Shown here: one piece after another, positions 25,934 to 33,937 of the stretch
Position numbering within the stretch: the stretch's first letter is position 1
Layout: each line of letters opens with the position of its first letter
DNA from: Cryobacterium roopkundense
GTDB taxonomy: Bacteria; Actinomycetota; Actinomycetes; Actinomycetales; Microbacteriaceae
DNA: 64,000 bases
Assembly (NCBI RefSeq): GCF_014200405.1
Contig: NZ_JACHBQ010000001.1
Location: forward strand, 2,232,001-2,296,000
Reading direction: 5' to 3'
Program-made: the position numbers and the translations under genes
Notes under the pieces: model-generated
Told to the model about the DNA's origin: nothing
Seen by the model: the letters and a program-made list of their open reading frames with translations, nothing else
The model's database searches: none

Positions 25934-27132
25934 TGTCCTCAGGCACGACAGGCACACCGAACACCACCGGGCACCCGAACCACTCTGACAAGGCCGGACC
26001 TGCCGAACCATCCGAGCTGTCCACCGCCGCGTTCCAGCCCAACCAGCTCGAGGGCTTTCGGATCGGCGTCACGAGCGACCGTCGCTCCAGTGACCTCATC
26101 GACGCCTTCGAGCGTCGCGGCGCCCGCGTCGTTCACGCGCCGACCCTGCGCATCGCGCACTCGCAGCAGGACGGTCCGCTGCTGGACGATACCCGGGTGA
26201 TGATCGCCGCCAGACCCGACGTTCTGCTCGCCACCACGGGCTACGGCGTACGCCGCTGGTTCGAGGTGGCCGAGGCCGACGGGCTCGGGCACGCCCTCAC
26301 GGAGGCGCTCGCCGATACAAAGATTCTCGTGCGCGGTCCGAAGGCGCGCGGCGGCATCCGTGCCACCGGCCTCAACGACTCGGGTATGAGCGACTCCGAA
26401 ACGACAGCATCCCTCGTGACGAAGGTGCTGGAAGATTTCCCGCCTGGGCTCACCATCGGCATCCAGGTGCACGGTTTCACCGACGAGGCCCAGCTGGACC
26501 GGCTGCGCGCGGTGCACAAGCGTGTCCTGATCGTGGCCCCGTACCGCTGGATCGCCGTTGACGACACCGACGAACGCGTGTACAAGCTCGTCGAAGCCAT
26601 CTGCGCCCGCCAGCTCGACTGCGTCACCTTCACCAGCGCACCCTCTGTCCATGCGCTCTTCGGCGCGGCCGAAGGCATGGGCATGTATCCCCAGCTCGTC
26701 GCCGCGCTCCAGACGCAGGTCGTGGCCGGGGCAGTCGGGCCCGTCACCGCGGCGCCGCTCGAATCCGCCGGCATCGTTCCAATCCAGCCCACCCGTTTTC
26801 GCATGGGCGCTCTCATCAGGTTGGTCTGTGAGCACCTCGAGCAGAACGCGATCGTGCGCGTCGACACGCAGAACGGACCGCTCGCCCTGCGGGGCTCCAT
26901 CGTGGAGATCGGCGGGGATCGCATTCCCCTGCCGCCGACCGCCCTGGCCATCATGCGGGCGCTCGTCACGGCCCGCGGCGCCGTGGTGTCTCGCGAAGCG
27001 TTGACGCTCGCACTGGCCGCGCCCTCCGACGACCACGCCATGGAGGTGTCACTGAGCCGCCTGCGGCAGACCCTCGGAGTTCCCGGGCTCGTCGCCACCG
27101 TCGTGAAGCGCGGATACCGCCTCAACGTGTAG
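25933..27132 (+). CDS. HemD-like domain fused to a winged-helix regulator (NnaR-like)
   Basis: A 399 aa two-domain protein. Residues ~35-285 resemble uroporphyrinogen-III synthase: GFRIGVTSDRRSSDLIDAFE, LLATTGYGVRRWFE, CVTFTSAPSVHALF and VAGAVGPVTAAPLESAGI. Residues ~300-399 form an OmpR-type winged helix: LPPTALAIMRALVTARGAVV, AMEVSLSRLRQTLG and VVKRGYRLNV. This is the architecture of Streptomyces NnaR, which works with GlnR on nitrate/nitrite genes. The start overlaps the cobA stop by one base (TGATG). I infer that it regulates the nirB/nirD promoter; whether the first domain still makes uroporphyrinogen III is open. Confidence 0.85.
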   Translation: MSSGTTGTPNTTGHPNHSDKAGPAEPSELSTAAFQPNQLEGFRIGVTSDRRSSDLIDAFERRGARVVHAPTLRIAHSQQDGPLLDDTRVMIAARPDVLLATTGYGVRRWFEVAEADGLGHALTEALADTKILVRGPKARGGIRATGLNDSGMSDSETTASLVTKVLEDFPPGLTIGIQVHGFTDEAQLDRLRAVHKRVLIVAPYRWIAVDDTDERVYKLVEAICARQLDCVTFTSAPSVHALFGAAEGMGMYPQLVAALQTQVVAGAVGPVTAAPLESAGIVPIQPTRFRMGALIRLVCEHLEQNAIVRVDTQNGPLALRGSIVEIGGDRIPLPPTALAIMRALVTARGAVVSREALTLALAAPSDDHAMEVSLSRLRQTLGVPGLVATVVKRGYRLNV

Positions 27133-27144
27133 CGGCGCGGGCAC

Positions 27145-27182
27145 AAAAAATCGCCCACCGCACGAGCATGCGACGGGCGATT
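27145..27182 (-). terminator. rho-independent terminator after rimM
   Basis: Stem arms AATCGCCC (27149-27156) and GGGCGATT (27175-27182). On the minus strand the stem runs directly into six T residues (27145-27150 read in reverse). This is the best canonical terminator in the window and should end the rpsP-khpA-rimM transcript. It also lies past the end of the NnaR-like gene on the plus strand, where the hairpin may act without a U tract. Confidence 0.85.
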
Positions 27183-27191
27183 CCTCGGTAT

Positions 27192-27857
27192 CTAGGCCTT
27201 GAGGTCTTCGCCAGGGGCGTCGTCGACAACGACGTTCGCGGCATCCGCTTCCGCCGCAACTTCAGTCTCAGCTGGCGCCGGCTCGATCTCGTCGGGCTCC
27301 TCGGGCAGCTCTTCGAGCAGTCCAGGGGGCGGCGTGATCGTGACCGTGCCGGACTTCACGTCGACGACCGGAACTATAGCCTTGACGAAGGGGATCATCA
27401 CGTCGCCGCCTGGCGTTTTGACGATCAGCAGGTCCTGGGCGGGCATGTGCTCGAGGCGGGAGATCGTGCCGATCTTCTCGCCGTCGCGCATCACGGCGAG
27501 GCCGATCAGCTGGTGGTCGTACCAGGCGTCTTCCTCGTCGGACTGCTCCGCGGCATCTGACTCGATCCAGAGGATCGCCTTGGCGAGGCCTTCTGCGGTC
27601 GTGCGGTCGGGAACATCCTTGAAGAAGCCGACGGCGTGCTGGTTGTACCAGCGCAGTTCGACGAGTTCGAGGGTCTTCCCGTGCCACGGGGTGCCGGTGG
27701 GCACCTGGAGGGTGAACACGGCACCCGGGACAAAACGTCGTCCCGGGTCGTCCGTGAACAGTTCAAGCTTGATCGCTCCCTTGAGCCCGTGGGCCTTCGT
27801 GAGTCGCCCCACCCGAAGCTGATTGCGTGTTTGCGTGCCGTCGTCGACCGAGTTCAT
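27192..27857 (-). CDS. rimM: 16S rRNA processing protein RimM
   Basis: Assembly factor for the 30S head that binds S19. LRVGRLTKAHGLKGAIKLE begins the N-terminal beta-barrel, EDAWYDHQLIGLAV opens the PRC-barrel, and GDVMIPFVKAIVPVVDV closes it. The 221 aa length exceeds the usual ~170 because of an acidic, Ala-rich C-terminal tail of about 45 residues. It follows khpA. The normal downstream partner trmD is displaced by the nitrite genes. Confidence 0.94.
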   Translation of the reverse strand: MNSVDDGTQTRNQLRVGRLTKAHGLKGAIKLELFTDDPGRRFVPGAVFTLQVPTGTPWHGKTLELVELRWYNQHAVGFFKDVPDRTTAEGLAKAILWIESDAAEQSDEEDAWYDHQLIGLAVMRDGEKIGTISRLEHMPAQDLLIVKTPGGDVMIPFVKAIVPVVDVKSGTVTITPPPGLLEELPEEPDEIEPAPAETEVAAEADAANVVVDDAPGEDLKA

Positions 27858-27866
27858 GGGCGGGCC

Positions 27867-28103
27867 CTAGAAATCGATGTCGACGACGTCAACGCGAACG
27901 CGCCGGCCATCGGCCAGAGCTGCCACGAGGGTGCGCAGGGCCTTGGCCGTGCGACCAGCACGGCCAATGACCCGGCCGAGGTCTTCGGGGTTCACACGAA
28001 CCTCGAGCACCTCGCCTCGCGGCGAGTTCTTTTCAGCAACATGCACATCGTCCGGGTGATCTACGATTCCCTTGACGAGGTGCTCAAGTGCGGGAGCGAG
28101 CAA
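27867..28103 (-). CDS. khpA: KH-domain RNA-binding protein KhpA
   Basis: A 78 aa single KH-domain protein. LGRVIGRAGRTAKALRTLV carries the GxxG loop that contacts RNA. The small protein between rpsP and rimM is conserved across Gram-positive bacteria, and the KhpA/KhpB pair binds many transcripts. It starts 3 bp after the rpsP stop. Confidence 0.94.
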   Translation of the reverse strand: MLAPALEHLVKGIVDHPDDVHVAEKNSPRGEVLEVRVNPEDLGRVIGRAGRTAKALRTLVAALADGRRVRVDVVDIDF

Positions 28104-28106
28104 GAT

Positions 28107-28526
28107 TTACGCCTTGGTCTCGTCGGTTGCCTCTGCGGCAGCCTCGGTGGTTTCTTCGACCTTGGCAACAGGCTTCTCAGCCTTGGGCTTCAGAACCGGC
28201 TTCTTCTTCTCGTCGGCGACGAAGGGAGCCTTCGGCTCCTTGATCTTGACGGTGTTCTTGGCGTTCTTGTCACCCTTGAAGATGCCCCAGTCGCCCGTGA
28301 GCTTCAGGAGGGCAGCAACCTGCTCGGTCGGCTGTGCGCCGACGCTGAGCCAGTACTGCGCACGCTCGGACTTGACCTCGATGACCGAGGGCTCCTGCGT
28401 GGGGTGGTAGATGCCGATCTCTTCGATGACACGGCCATCGCGCTTGGTGCGCGAGTCGGCAACGACGATGCGGTAGTACGGTGCACGGATCTTGCCCATG
28501 CGCTTCAGACGGATTTTGACAGCCAC
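28107..28526 (-). CDS. rpsP: 30S ribosomal protein S16
   Basis: Small-subunit assembly protein. [20 protein letters not shown] and [18 protein letters not shown] are diagnostic. The protein is 139 aa, with a Lys/Ala/Glu-rich tail of about 50 residues beyond the ~80-90 aa core. It is first in the rpsP-khpA-rimM unit, which ends at the terminator at 27145-27182. The 202-bp gap upstream (28527-28728) separates it from the divergent ligase gene; I could not place promoter elements in it with confidence. Confidence 0.96.
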   Translation of the reverse strand: MAVKIRLKRMGKIRAPYYRIVVADSRTKRDGRVIEEIGIYHPTQEPSVIEVKSERAQYWLSVGAQPTEQVAALLKLTGDWGIFKGDKNAKNTVKIKEPKAPFVADEKKKPVLKPKAEKPVAKVEETTEAAAEATDETKA

Positions 28527-28728
28527 AATTCTCCAGTGTTAATTCGATGATTGGCGAACCATAGGCCGTGAGCGTGGGGGCACACTCGGCATAAGCTCTA
28601 AAGGATCTTCCTACACCGGGATAGAGGGCGGGGCATAGTGATCTCGACTGATCATTCTGCCAGACATTGCCCGCTTTGTGATAATCGTAAGATGACGTGT
28701 ACGTTCCGGCGCGTCTGAAGGAGCAAGA

Positions 28729-29865
28729 GTGGCACTCGAATTCGCCCGATCGGGCCGATCGACCGTGGGCATCGAATGGGAGATCGCTCTCGTCGACCGC
28801 ACCACGGGCGATCTTGTCTCGATCGCCGACGAGGTGCTCGACGCCCTCAGCACGTCCGACGGGGCCAAGCACCCCACCATCACGGGTGAGTTACTGCTCA
28901 ACACCATTGAGGTCGTCTCAGGCGTGCACAACACTGTGGCGGGGGCCGTAGCGGATGTCGCTGGCCAGGTGGCCGAGGTACGCGCCGTCGTCGCGCCGCG
29001 TGGCGTCGATCCCATCTGTAGCGGCTCACATCCGTTCGGGCAGTGGTTCAACCAGACCGTCACGGACAAGGACAGATACCACAAGCTCATTGACCGCACC
29101 CAGTGGTGGGGCCGCAACATGATGATCTGGGGCATCCACGTGCACGTGGGCATCGAAGACAAGAGCAAGGTCATGCCCATTCTGAACGGCATGCTCACGT
29201 ATATCCCGCACCTGCAGGCCCTCTCGGCCTCAAGCCCATACTGGGCGGGCGTGGAGACCGGGTACGCCTCGAACCGTGCCCTGATGTTCCAGCAGTTGCC
29301 CACCGCGGGCATCCCCTGGGACCTGCCCGACTGGGAAGCCTGGGAAAGCTACGTCGACGACATGACGGTCACGGGCATCATCGACGACGTGACCGAGGTG
29401 CGCTGGGACATCCGTCCGGCCCCGCGCTGGGGCACGATCGAGGTGCGGGTCTGCGACGGCGTGTCGACCACGCAGGAGCTCGGTGCGATCGCGGCCTTCA
29501 TCCAGTGCCTCGTGGACTGGATGTCGACCACCCTCGACTCCGGAAAGAGCGTGCCCACCATGCAGCCGTGGTTCGTGCGCGAGAACAAGTGGCGCGCCGC
29601 GCGCTACGGGCTCGACGCCGAGATCATCCTCGACGCGGCCGGAGCCGAACGGCTCGTCACCGACGACGTGCGTCGCCTCATCGACACGCTCACCCCCACC
29701 GCGGAGCGGCTGGGGTGCCTGGACGAGCTGCTCGCGCTGCACGACATCATCGACAACGGCGGCAGTTACCAGCGCCAGCTCCGGGTGGCAGCAAATGCCG
29801 ACGGCAGCCTGCCCGCCGTCGTGGCCGCGCTCAGCCGCGAACTCGAGCACGGCCTCGGAGTCTAG
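28729..29865 (+). CDS. YbdK-family carboxylate-amine ligase (glutamate-cysteine ligase type 2)
   Basis: A 378 aa ATP-grasp-like GCS2 family enzyme. TVGIEWEIALVDR near residue 12, TGELLLNTIEVVSGVH near 50, GIHVHVGIED near 140 and WDIRPAPRWGTIEVRVCDG near 225 are the family blocks. Members make gamma-glutamylcysteine weakly or ligate other amines. Most Actinobacteria use mycothiol rather than glutathione, so the physiological product is uncertain. GTG start with AAGGAG 5 nt upstream. It diverges from rpsP. Confidence 0.87.
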   Translation: MALEFARSGRSTVGIEWEIALVDRTTGDLVSIADEVLDALSTSDGAKHPTITGELLLNTIEVVSGVHNTVAGAVADVAGQVAEVRAVVAPRGVDPICSGSHPFGQWFNQTVTDKDRYHKLIDRTQWWGRNMMIWGIHVHVGIEDKSKVMPILNGMLTYIPHLQALSASSPYWAGVETGYASNRALMFQQLPTAGIPWDLPDWEAWESYVDDMTVTGIIDDVTEVRWDIRPAPRWGTIEVRVCDGVSTTQELGAIAAFIQCLVDWMSTTLDSGKSVPTMQPWFVRENKWRAARYGLDAEIILDAAGAERLVTDDVRRLIDTLTPTAERLGCLDELLALHDIIDNGGSYQRQLRVAANADGSLPAVVAALSRELEHGLGV

Positions 29866-29877
29866 GCTTCGATTCGC

Positions 29878-30681
29878 TCAGGTCGCGGGGACGGGCGCCA
29901 GCACGTTCTTGGAGTCGCGCCAGGCCAGCCAGTCCACGGCGTGCGTCAGGTCGTAGTCGGGCCCAGAGACACCGATCGTGAACAGGCGAGCGCCGAGGTC
30001 GTAGAGCTCCTCCGCCTGGGCGACCGTGCGGCCACGGAGTTCCACGGAAATCTCGATCTCCGACATGTCCCGACCTACCCTCTCGCACCACTCGCCGAGC
30101 ACACCGAGCTTGTGCTCGAGCACCGTCGGGTCGGCGAACGAGTGCCAGATGTCCGCATGCTGCGCCACGATGCGCAGGGTCTTCTTCTCGCCTCCCCCGC
30201 CGATGAGCACAGGGATCTTGCGCGTGGGCGCCGGGTTGATCGTCGCCCAGCGCGCCTCGATGCGGTTGAGACTGTCGTCGAGGGCGTTGAGACGCGTGCC
30301 TGGAGTACCGAACTCGTAGCCGTACTCGTCGTAGTCGCGCTCGAACCAGCCGGCACCGGTGCCGAAAATGAAGCGGCCGCCGCTGATGTGATCAATGGTG
30401 CGAGCCATATCGGCCTGCAGGTCTGCGTTGCGATAGCTGTTGCAGTTCACGAGCGCGCCGATTTCGATGGTCGACGTCTGCTCGGCCCAAGCAGAAAGGA
30501 TCGTCCACGATTCGAAGTGCAGGCCGTCCGGTTCACCGCTCAACGGAAAGAAATGGTCCCAGTTGAAGGCCACGTCGGCGCCCAGTCCCTCGACGGCCTC
30601 CACCGTCTCGCGGATCTTCGAGTAAGAGGCGTGCTGCGGAGCAATCTGCACACCAAGGCGAACGGGCGTGAAAAGTGGCAC
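29878..30681 (-). CDS. LLM-class F420-dependent oxidoreductase
   Basis: Luciferase-like TIM-barrel oxidoreductase, 267 aa. VRLGVQIAPQ begins strand one, FNWDHFFP lies in the active-site region, IGALVNCNSYRNADL and DHISGGRFIFGTGAGW are the cofactor blocks, and KIPVLIGGGGEKKTLRI is characteristic of F420 members. The substrate is unknown. It converges with the ligase gene and is followed upstream by the META lipoprotein on the same strand. Confidence 0.86.
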   Translation of the reverse strand: MPLFTPVRLGVQIAPQHASYSKIRETVEAVEGLGADVAFNWDHFFPLSGEPDGLHFESWTILSAWAEQTSTIEIGALVNCNSYRNADLQADMARTIDHISGGRFIFGTGAGWFERDYDEYGYEFGTPGTRLNALDDSLNRIEARWATINPAPTRKIPVLIGGGGEKKTLRIVAQHADIWHSFADPTVLEHKLGVLGEWCERVGRDMSEIEISVELRGRTVAQAEELYDLGARLFTIGVSGPDYDLTHAVDWLAWRDSKNVLAPVPAT

Positions 30682-30690
30682 AAGGAATCC

Positions 30691-31191
30691 TTACGTAGAG
30701 GGCGCTGTGGTCGACGTCGTGACCTGTTTGCGTGGCTCCTGGCCGGCCTTGAGGGCAATGGTCTCGCCGGCGGCGTCTTGCAAAACCAGAGTGTCGCCGT
30801 CGACCGACGCCGAGGTGGCGTTGGAGAAATAGGTCGGCAGGGCCTTACCCTCACAGCCGATGAGCGTGCTCGGCCCGGCTGTCGTGGTGAGGGTTCCATC
30901 GGCTGCGAGCTCCCAGGTGCCACGCACCACATTGCATCCGTCGGAGGCCACCCACGTGCCGTCGTCGACGACAGTGAGGAACGGCTCGGTCGGCAGGGTC
31001 TCGGCGGGGTCCACCAGCCAGGTGCCCACGATGGTCGAGGAGGTGCCCGCCGAGCCTGTGGGGCTCGAGCTGGAGCCCGGCGAGCCCCCTGTTGCACAGG
31101 CTGCCAGCAGGGCCAGCGCGCCGAGTCCTAGCAGGCAGCTACCGATCACGGACGCGAGGCGCCCCGGGCGGATTGTCGTGGATGCAGGCAT
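30691..31191 (-). CDS. META-domain lipoprotein
   Basis: A 166 aa predicted lipoprotein. The signal peptide ends in LLAACATG, a lipobox with the Cys near residue 31, followed by a Ser/Gly/Thr linker. The rest is a HslJ/META-like small beta domain: IVGTWLVDP, TVVDDGTWVASDGCNVVRG and TLIGCEGKALPTYF. Related proteins bind or respond to small molecules at the envelope. GGAGGT sits 7 nt before the chosen ATG; an ATG 5 codons upstream overlaps that ribosome-binding site and is less likely. Confidence 0.82.
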   Translation of the reverse strand: MPASTTIRPGRLASVIGSCLLGLGALALLAACATGGSPGSSSSPTGSAGTSSTIVGTWLVDPAETLPTEPFLTVVDDGTWVASDGCNVVRGTWELAADGTLTTTAGPSTLIGCEGKALPTYFSNATSASVDGDTLVLQDAAGETIALKAGQEPRKQVTTSTTAPST

Positions 31192-31248
31192 GTGACTGAC
31201 CTCCATTGGTCGGGCAGAGCGGGGGCGGAGCTGCTTGTGCGGTCGAGT

Positions 31249-32838
31249 TTAGCGCCCCAACATCTTCTGCAGGGCGGCCATTTCTTCCTCGCTCGGTCCG
31301 CCGGCCTTGCCCTTTCCAGGCTGTGCGCCGCCGAGCCCGAACCCGGACCCACCGCCGGACGAGGCCTCGATCGCGGGCTTCTCCCCCGCGGCCAGAGCTG
31401 CCAAGGCGGCGTTCTCTGCGGCGCGCTTGGCCGGGTTACCAGACTTCGAGCCCTTCTTCTTCTGCTGCACCTTGGCCTTGCCGCCGTAGCCGGCGCCCGG
31501 GATCGGGCCCATGCCGGGAATGTTGGGCATGCCGCCCTTGGCGACGGTCTTCATCATCTTGGCGGCCTGCTCGAAGCGCTGTACGAGCTGGTTGACCTCG
31601 GTGACTGTGGACCCCGAGCCCTTGGCGATGCGGAGGCGCCGAGACCCGTTGAGGAGCTTCGGCGTGGTGCGTTCGACCTTGGTCATGGACTGGATGATGG
31701 CCTCGGTGCGCACGATCTCGCGCTCGTCGAAATTCTCGAGCTGCTGCTTCATGGCGCCGGCTCCGGGGAGCATGCTCATCATCTTCTTGATCGAGCCCAT
31801 GTTGCGCAGCTGCTGCATCTGGCCGAGGAAGTCGTCGAGGGTGAAGGTGTCTGTCGCGAATTTCTCGGCGACCTTGCGCGCCTCGTCTTCGTCGAAGGCG
31901 CCCTGCGCCTGCTCGATGAGGGTGAGGATGTCACCGAGGTCGAGGATGCGGCCGGCCATGCGGTCGGGGTGGAACGGTTCGAAGTCGTCAAGACCCTCGC
32001 CGGTGGACGCGAACATGATCGGTCGGCCGGTAAGTGAGGCCACCGACAGAGCCGCGCCACCGCGGGCGTCACCGTCGAGCTTGGTCAGCACGACGCCGGT
32101 GAAATCGACGCCGTCCTGGAAAGCCTTCGCCGTGGCGACGGCGTCCTGGCCGATCATCGCGTCGATCACGAAGAGCACTTCGTCGGGATCGGTGGCACGA
32201 CGGATGTCGGCTGCCTGCTTCATCATTTCGGCGTCGACACCGAGGCGTCCTGCCGTGTCGATGATGACCACGTCATGAAGCTTCTGCTGGGCGAACTTGA
32301 CGCCGTCGCGGGCGACCTTGACCGGGTCACCCACCCCGTTGCCGGGCTGCGGTGCGTAAACGGCGACGCCGGCCTGCTTGGCGACGACCTCGAGCTGGGT
32401 GACGGCGTTGGGGCGCTGGAGGTCGGCGGCCACGAGCACTGGAGTGTGGCCGTCTTTGGCGAGCCACTTCGCGAGCTTGCCGGCGAGGGTGGTCTTACCG
32501 GCACCCTGCAGGCCCGCGAGCATGATGATGGTCGGCGGCTTCTTCGCGAACTCGAGGCGACGCTGCTGGCCACCCAGAATCGTGACGAGTTCGTCGTTGA
32601 CGATCTGCACGACCTGCTGTGCCGGGTTGAGCGCCTTGTTGACCTCGTCACCGAGGGCACGCTCGCGCACGCGTCCGGTGAAGTCTTTGACGACCTCGAG
32701 GGCAACGTCGGCGTCGAGGAGCGCGCGCCGAATTTCGCGAACCGTGCCGTCAACATCCGCTGCACTGAGCTTGCCCTTGGTGCGGAGATTCTTGAACGTC
32801 TCGGCCAGGCGATCTGAGAGGTTTCCAAAAGTAGCCAT
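31249..32838 (-). CDS. ffh: signal recognition particle GTPase Ffh
   Basis: Binds signal sequences on ribosomes and hands them to FtsY at the membrane. The N domain covers residues 1-90, the G domain begins with GLQGAGKTT at 109-117, and DTAGRLGVD and LTKLDGDARGG are further GTPase motifs. The Met-rich M domain (FLGQMQQLRNMGSIKKMMSM, and GMPNIPGMG) spans about 310-450. The 529 aa protein carries a longer Gly/Ala/Lys tail than E. coli Ffh (453 aa). ftsY lies 1.1 kb away on the same strand. Confidence 0.97.
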   Translation of the reverse strand: MATFGNLSDRLAETFKNLRTKGKLSAADVDGTVREIRRALLDADVALEVVKDFTGRVRERALGDEVNKALNPAQQVVQIVNDELVTILGGQQRRLEFAKKPPTIIMLAGLQGAGKTTLAGKLAKWLAKDGHTPVLVAADLQRPNAVTQLEVVAKQAGVAVYAPQPGNGVGDPVKVARDGVKFAQQKLHDVVIIDTAGRLGVDAEMMKQAADIRRATDPDEVLFVIDAMIGQDAVATAKAFQDGVDFTGVVLTKLDGDARGGAALSVASLTGRPIMFASTGEGLDDFEPFHPDRMAGRILDLGDILTLIEQAQGAFDEDEARKVAEKFATDTFTLDDFLGQMQQLRNMGSIKKMMSMLPGAGAMKQQLENFDEREIVRTEAIIQSMTKVERTTPKLLNGSRRLRIAKGSGSTVTEVNQLVQRFEQAAKMMKTVAKGGMPNIPGMGPIPGAGYGGKAKVQQKKKGSKSGNPAKRAAENAALAALAAGEKPAIEASSGGGSGFGLGGAQPGKGKAGGPSEEEMAALQKMLGR

Positions 32839-32934
32839 GATGCATTCAGTTTACGGGATGGCGGGCTCTCCCGAATCAGCGTGGCATGCTGTCATGCAGC
32901 CCCCAATCGTGATCAACGCCTGTCAGGAGATTGC

Positions 32935-33246
32935 ATGTCCGTTGTCGTTATCGCCACCCTTGTCCCGAAGCCCGGTCGCGTTCAGGATGCCCTCGACGCA
33001 TTTGCCGGCGCCTCGCCTCTCGTACACCAGGAAGAGGGCTGCGAACTGTACGCTCTGCACACGGACCAGGCCACGCTGATCATGGTGGAACGCTGGAGCA
33101 CGCCCGACGATCTCGCCGCCCACGCGACCGGTGCCGCGATGGCCAAACTCAACCGGTTGATGGGCGACGCACTCACCGCACCGCCCGAGGTGACGATCGT
33201 CGCGAACGTGCCACTCGGCGACCCGCTTCTCGGCACCATCCAGTAG
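32935..33246 (+). CDS. antibiotic-biosynthesis-monooxygenase (ABM) domain protein
   Basis: A 103 aa ferredoxin-like ABM-fold protein of the YgiN type. MSVVVIATLVPKPGRVQDAL, SPLVHQEEGCELYALHTD and LIMVERWSTPDDLAAHATG follow the family pattern. Members act as small quinol or polyketide monooxygenases, or as haem-degrading enzymes; the substrate is not predictable. AGGAG lies 6 nt before the ATG. It is a single gene between two minus-strand genes and ends at the hairpin at 33276-33311. Confidence 0.83.
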   Translation: MSVVVIATLVPKPGRVQDALDAFAGASPLVHQEEGCELYALHTDQATLIMVERWSTPDDLAAHATGAAMAKLNRLMGDALTAPPEVTIVANVPLGDPLLGTIQ

Positions 33247-33256
33247 CGCCACGTCC

Positions 33257-33357
33257 CACCTCGTGCTGGCAAAAGCTGCACGCGCGGCCGGTATCGCGGC
33301 CGCGCGTGCAGGTTTAGGGCGCACGAGGTGCCGCACGAGCAGGTTTAGGGCGCACGA
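33257..33357. repeat. nested inverted and direct repeats in intergenic DNA
   Basis: Three layers lie between the ABM gene and the DUF2004 gene. An outer inverted repeat has CACCTCGTGC at 33257-33266 and GCACGAGGTG at 33321-33330. Inside it is the perfect 15-bp hairpin at 33276-33311. Overlapping its right side are two copies of CAGGTTTAGGGCGCACGA at 33309-33326 and 33340-33357, 31 bp apart. No coding sequence is present. The hairpin can act as a terminator; the direct repeats are not explained by that. Confidence 0.8.
33276..33311. terminator. strong bidirectional hairpin terminator
   Basis: Perfect 15-bp stem, CTGCACGCGCGGCCG at 33276-33290 and CGGCCGCGCGTGCAG at 33297-33311, with a 6-nt loop. 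On the minus strand it is followed by CTTTTGCC, a short T run suited to the DUF2004 gene. On the plus strand it is followed by GTTTAGGG. It separates the convergent ABM and DUF2004 genes. Confidence 0.8.
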
Positions 33358-33391
33358 ACCGCGGTGCGGCCCCTTCGCAGTCGTGAGATAG

Positions 33392-33895
33392 CTAGTTTTC
33401 GATCGAGATCTGCACCGTGTCGCCGTTGATGTCGATCGCGACGATGAGCAGCGAGTCGGTGTCGTCGGGGCTGATGGAGTACTCGAGCAGGGCGAAGTGC
33501 TCGTCGCCGCCGGTGTGGTGCGGGTGGAATCCGACGCGCTGCAGGCGCAGCGAGCGCAGGAAGTCGATCTGCTGGTCGCCGGAGTCCCAGATGATGGCAT
33601 CGGCGAGCGCCTCCGGGTCCATCTCTTCTACGTGCTGGTCGATGTAGGTCGAGGTGGGGGTGGCCTTCGTGGTGAGCTCGGCCACGAGAGACTCGCGGGC
33701 GGCCGAATCGAGGTCTTCGATGTTGTTGATCATCGCAGCGGCAATGTCGAGGGCCTCGCTCGTGACCGAGTCCTCGTCGGGCGAGCTGAGGTCGATCTCG
33801 ATGTCCTGGTCGCCGAGTTCAGCTGTCTCCGACCAGTAGACCTCGCCGGCGTCGTCGCTGCCGAGAATCCCGAAGAAATCGTGCTCCATGGTCAT
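33392..33895 (-). CDS. DUF2004 domain-containing protein
   Basis: A very acidic 167 aa cytoplasmic protein of unknown function. MTMEHDFFGILGSDDAGEVY, EALDIAAAMINNIEDLDSAAR and HHTGGDEHFALLEYSISPD are its recognisable segments. I assign it to DUF2004 from memory of similar actinobacterial proteins, so the family label is tentative. An alternative ATG lies two codons downstream. It lies 42 bp downstream of ftsY on the same strand. Confidence 0.65.
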   Translation of the reverse strand: MTMEHDFFGILGSDDAGEVYWSETAELGDQDIEIDLSSPDEDSVTSEALDIAAAMINNIEDLDSAARESLVAELTTKATPTSTYIDQHVEEMDPEALADAIIWDSGDQQIDFLRSLRLQRVGFHPHHTGGDEHFALLEYSISPDDTDSLLIVAIDINGDTVQISIEN

Positions 33896-33937
33896 GTCGT
33901 CCTCTTTCTAGAATTCGTGAATGGTCTGGGCCATCGG

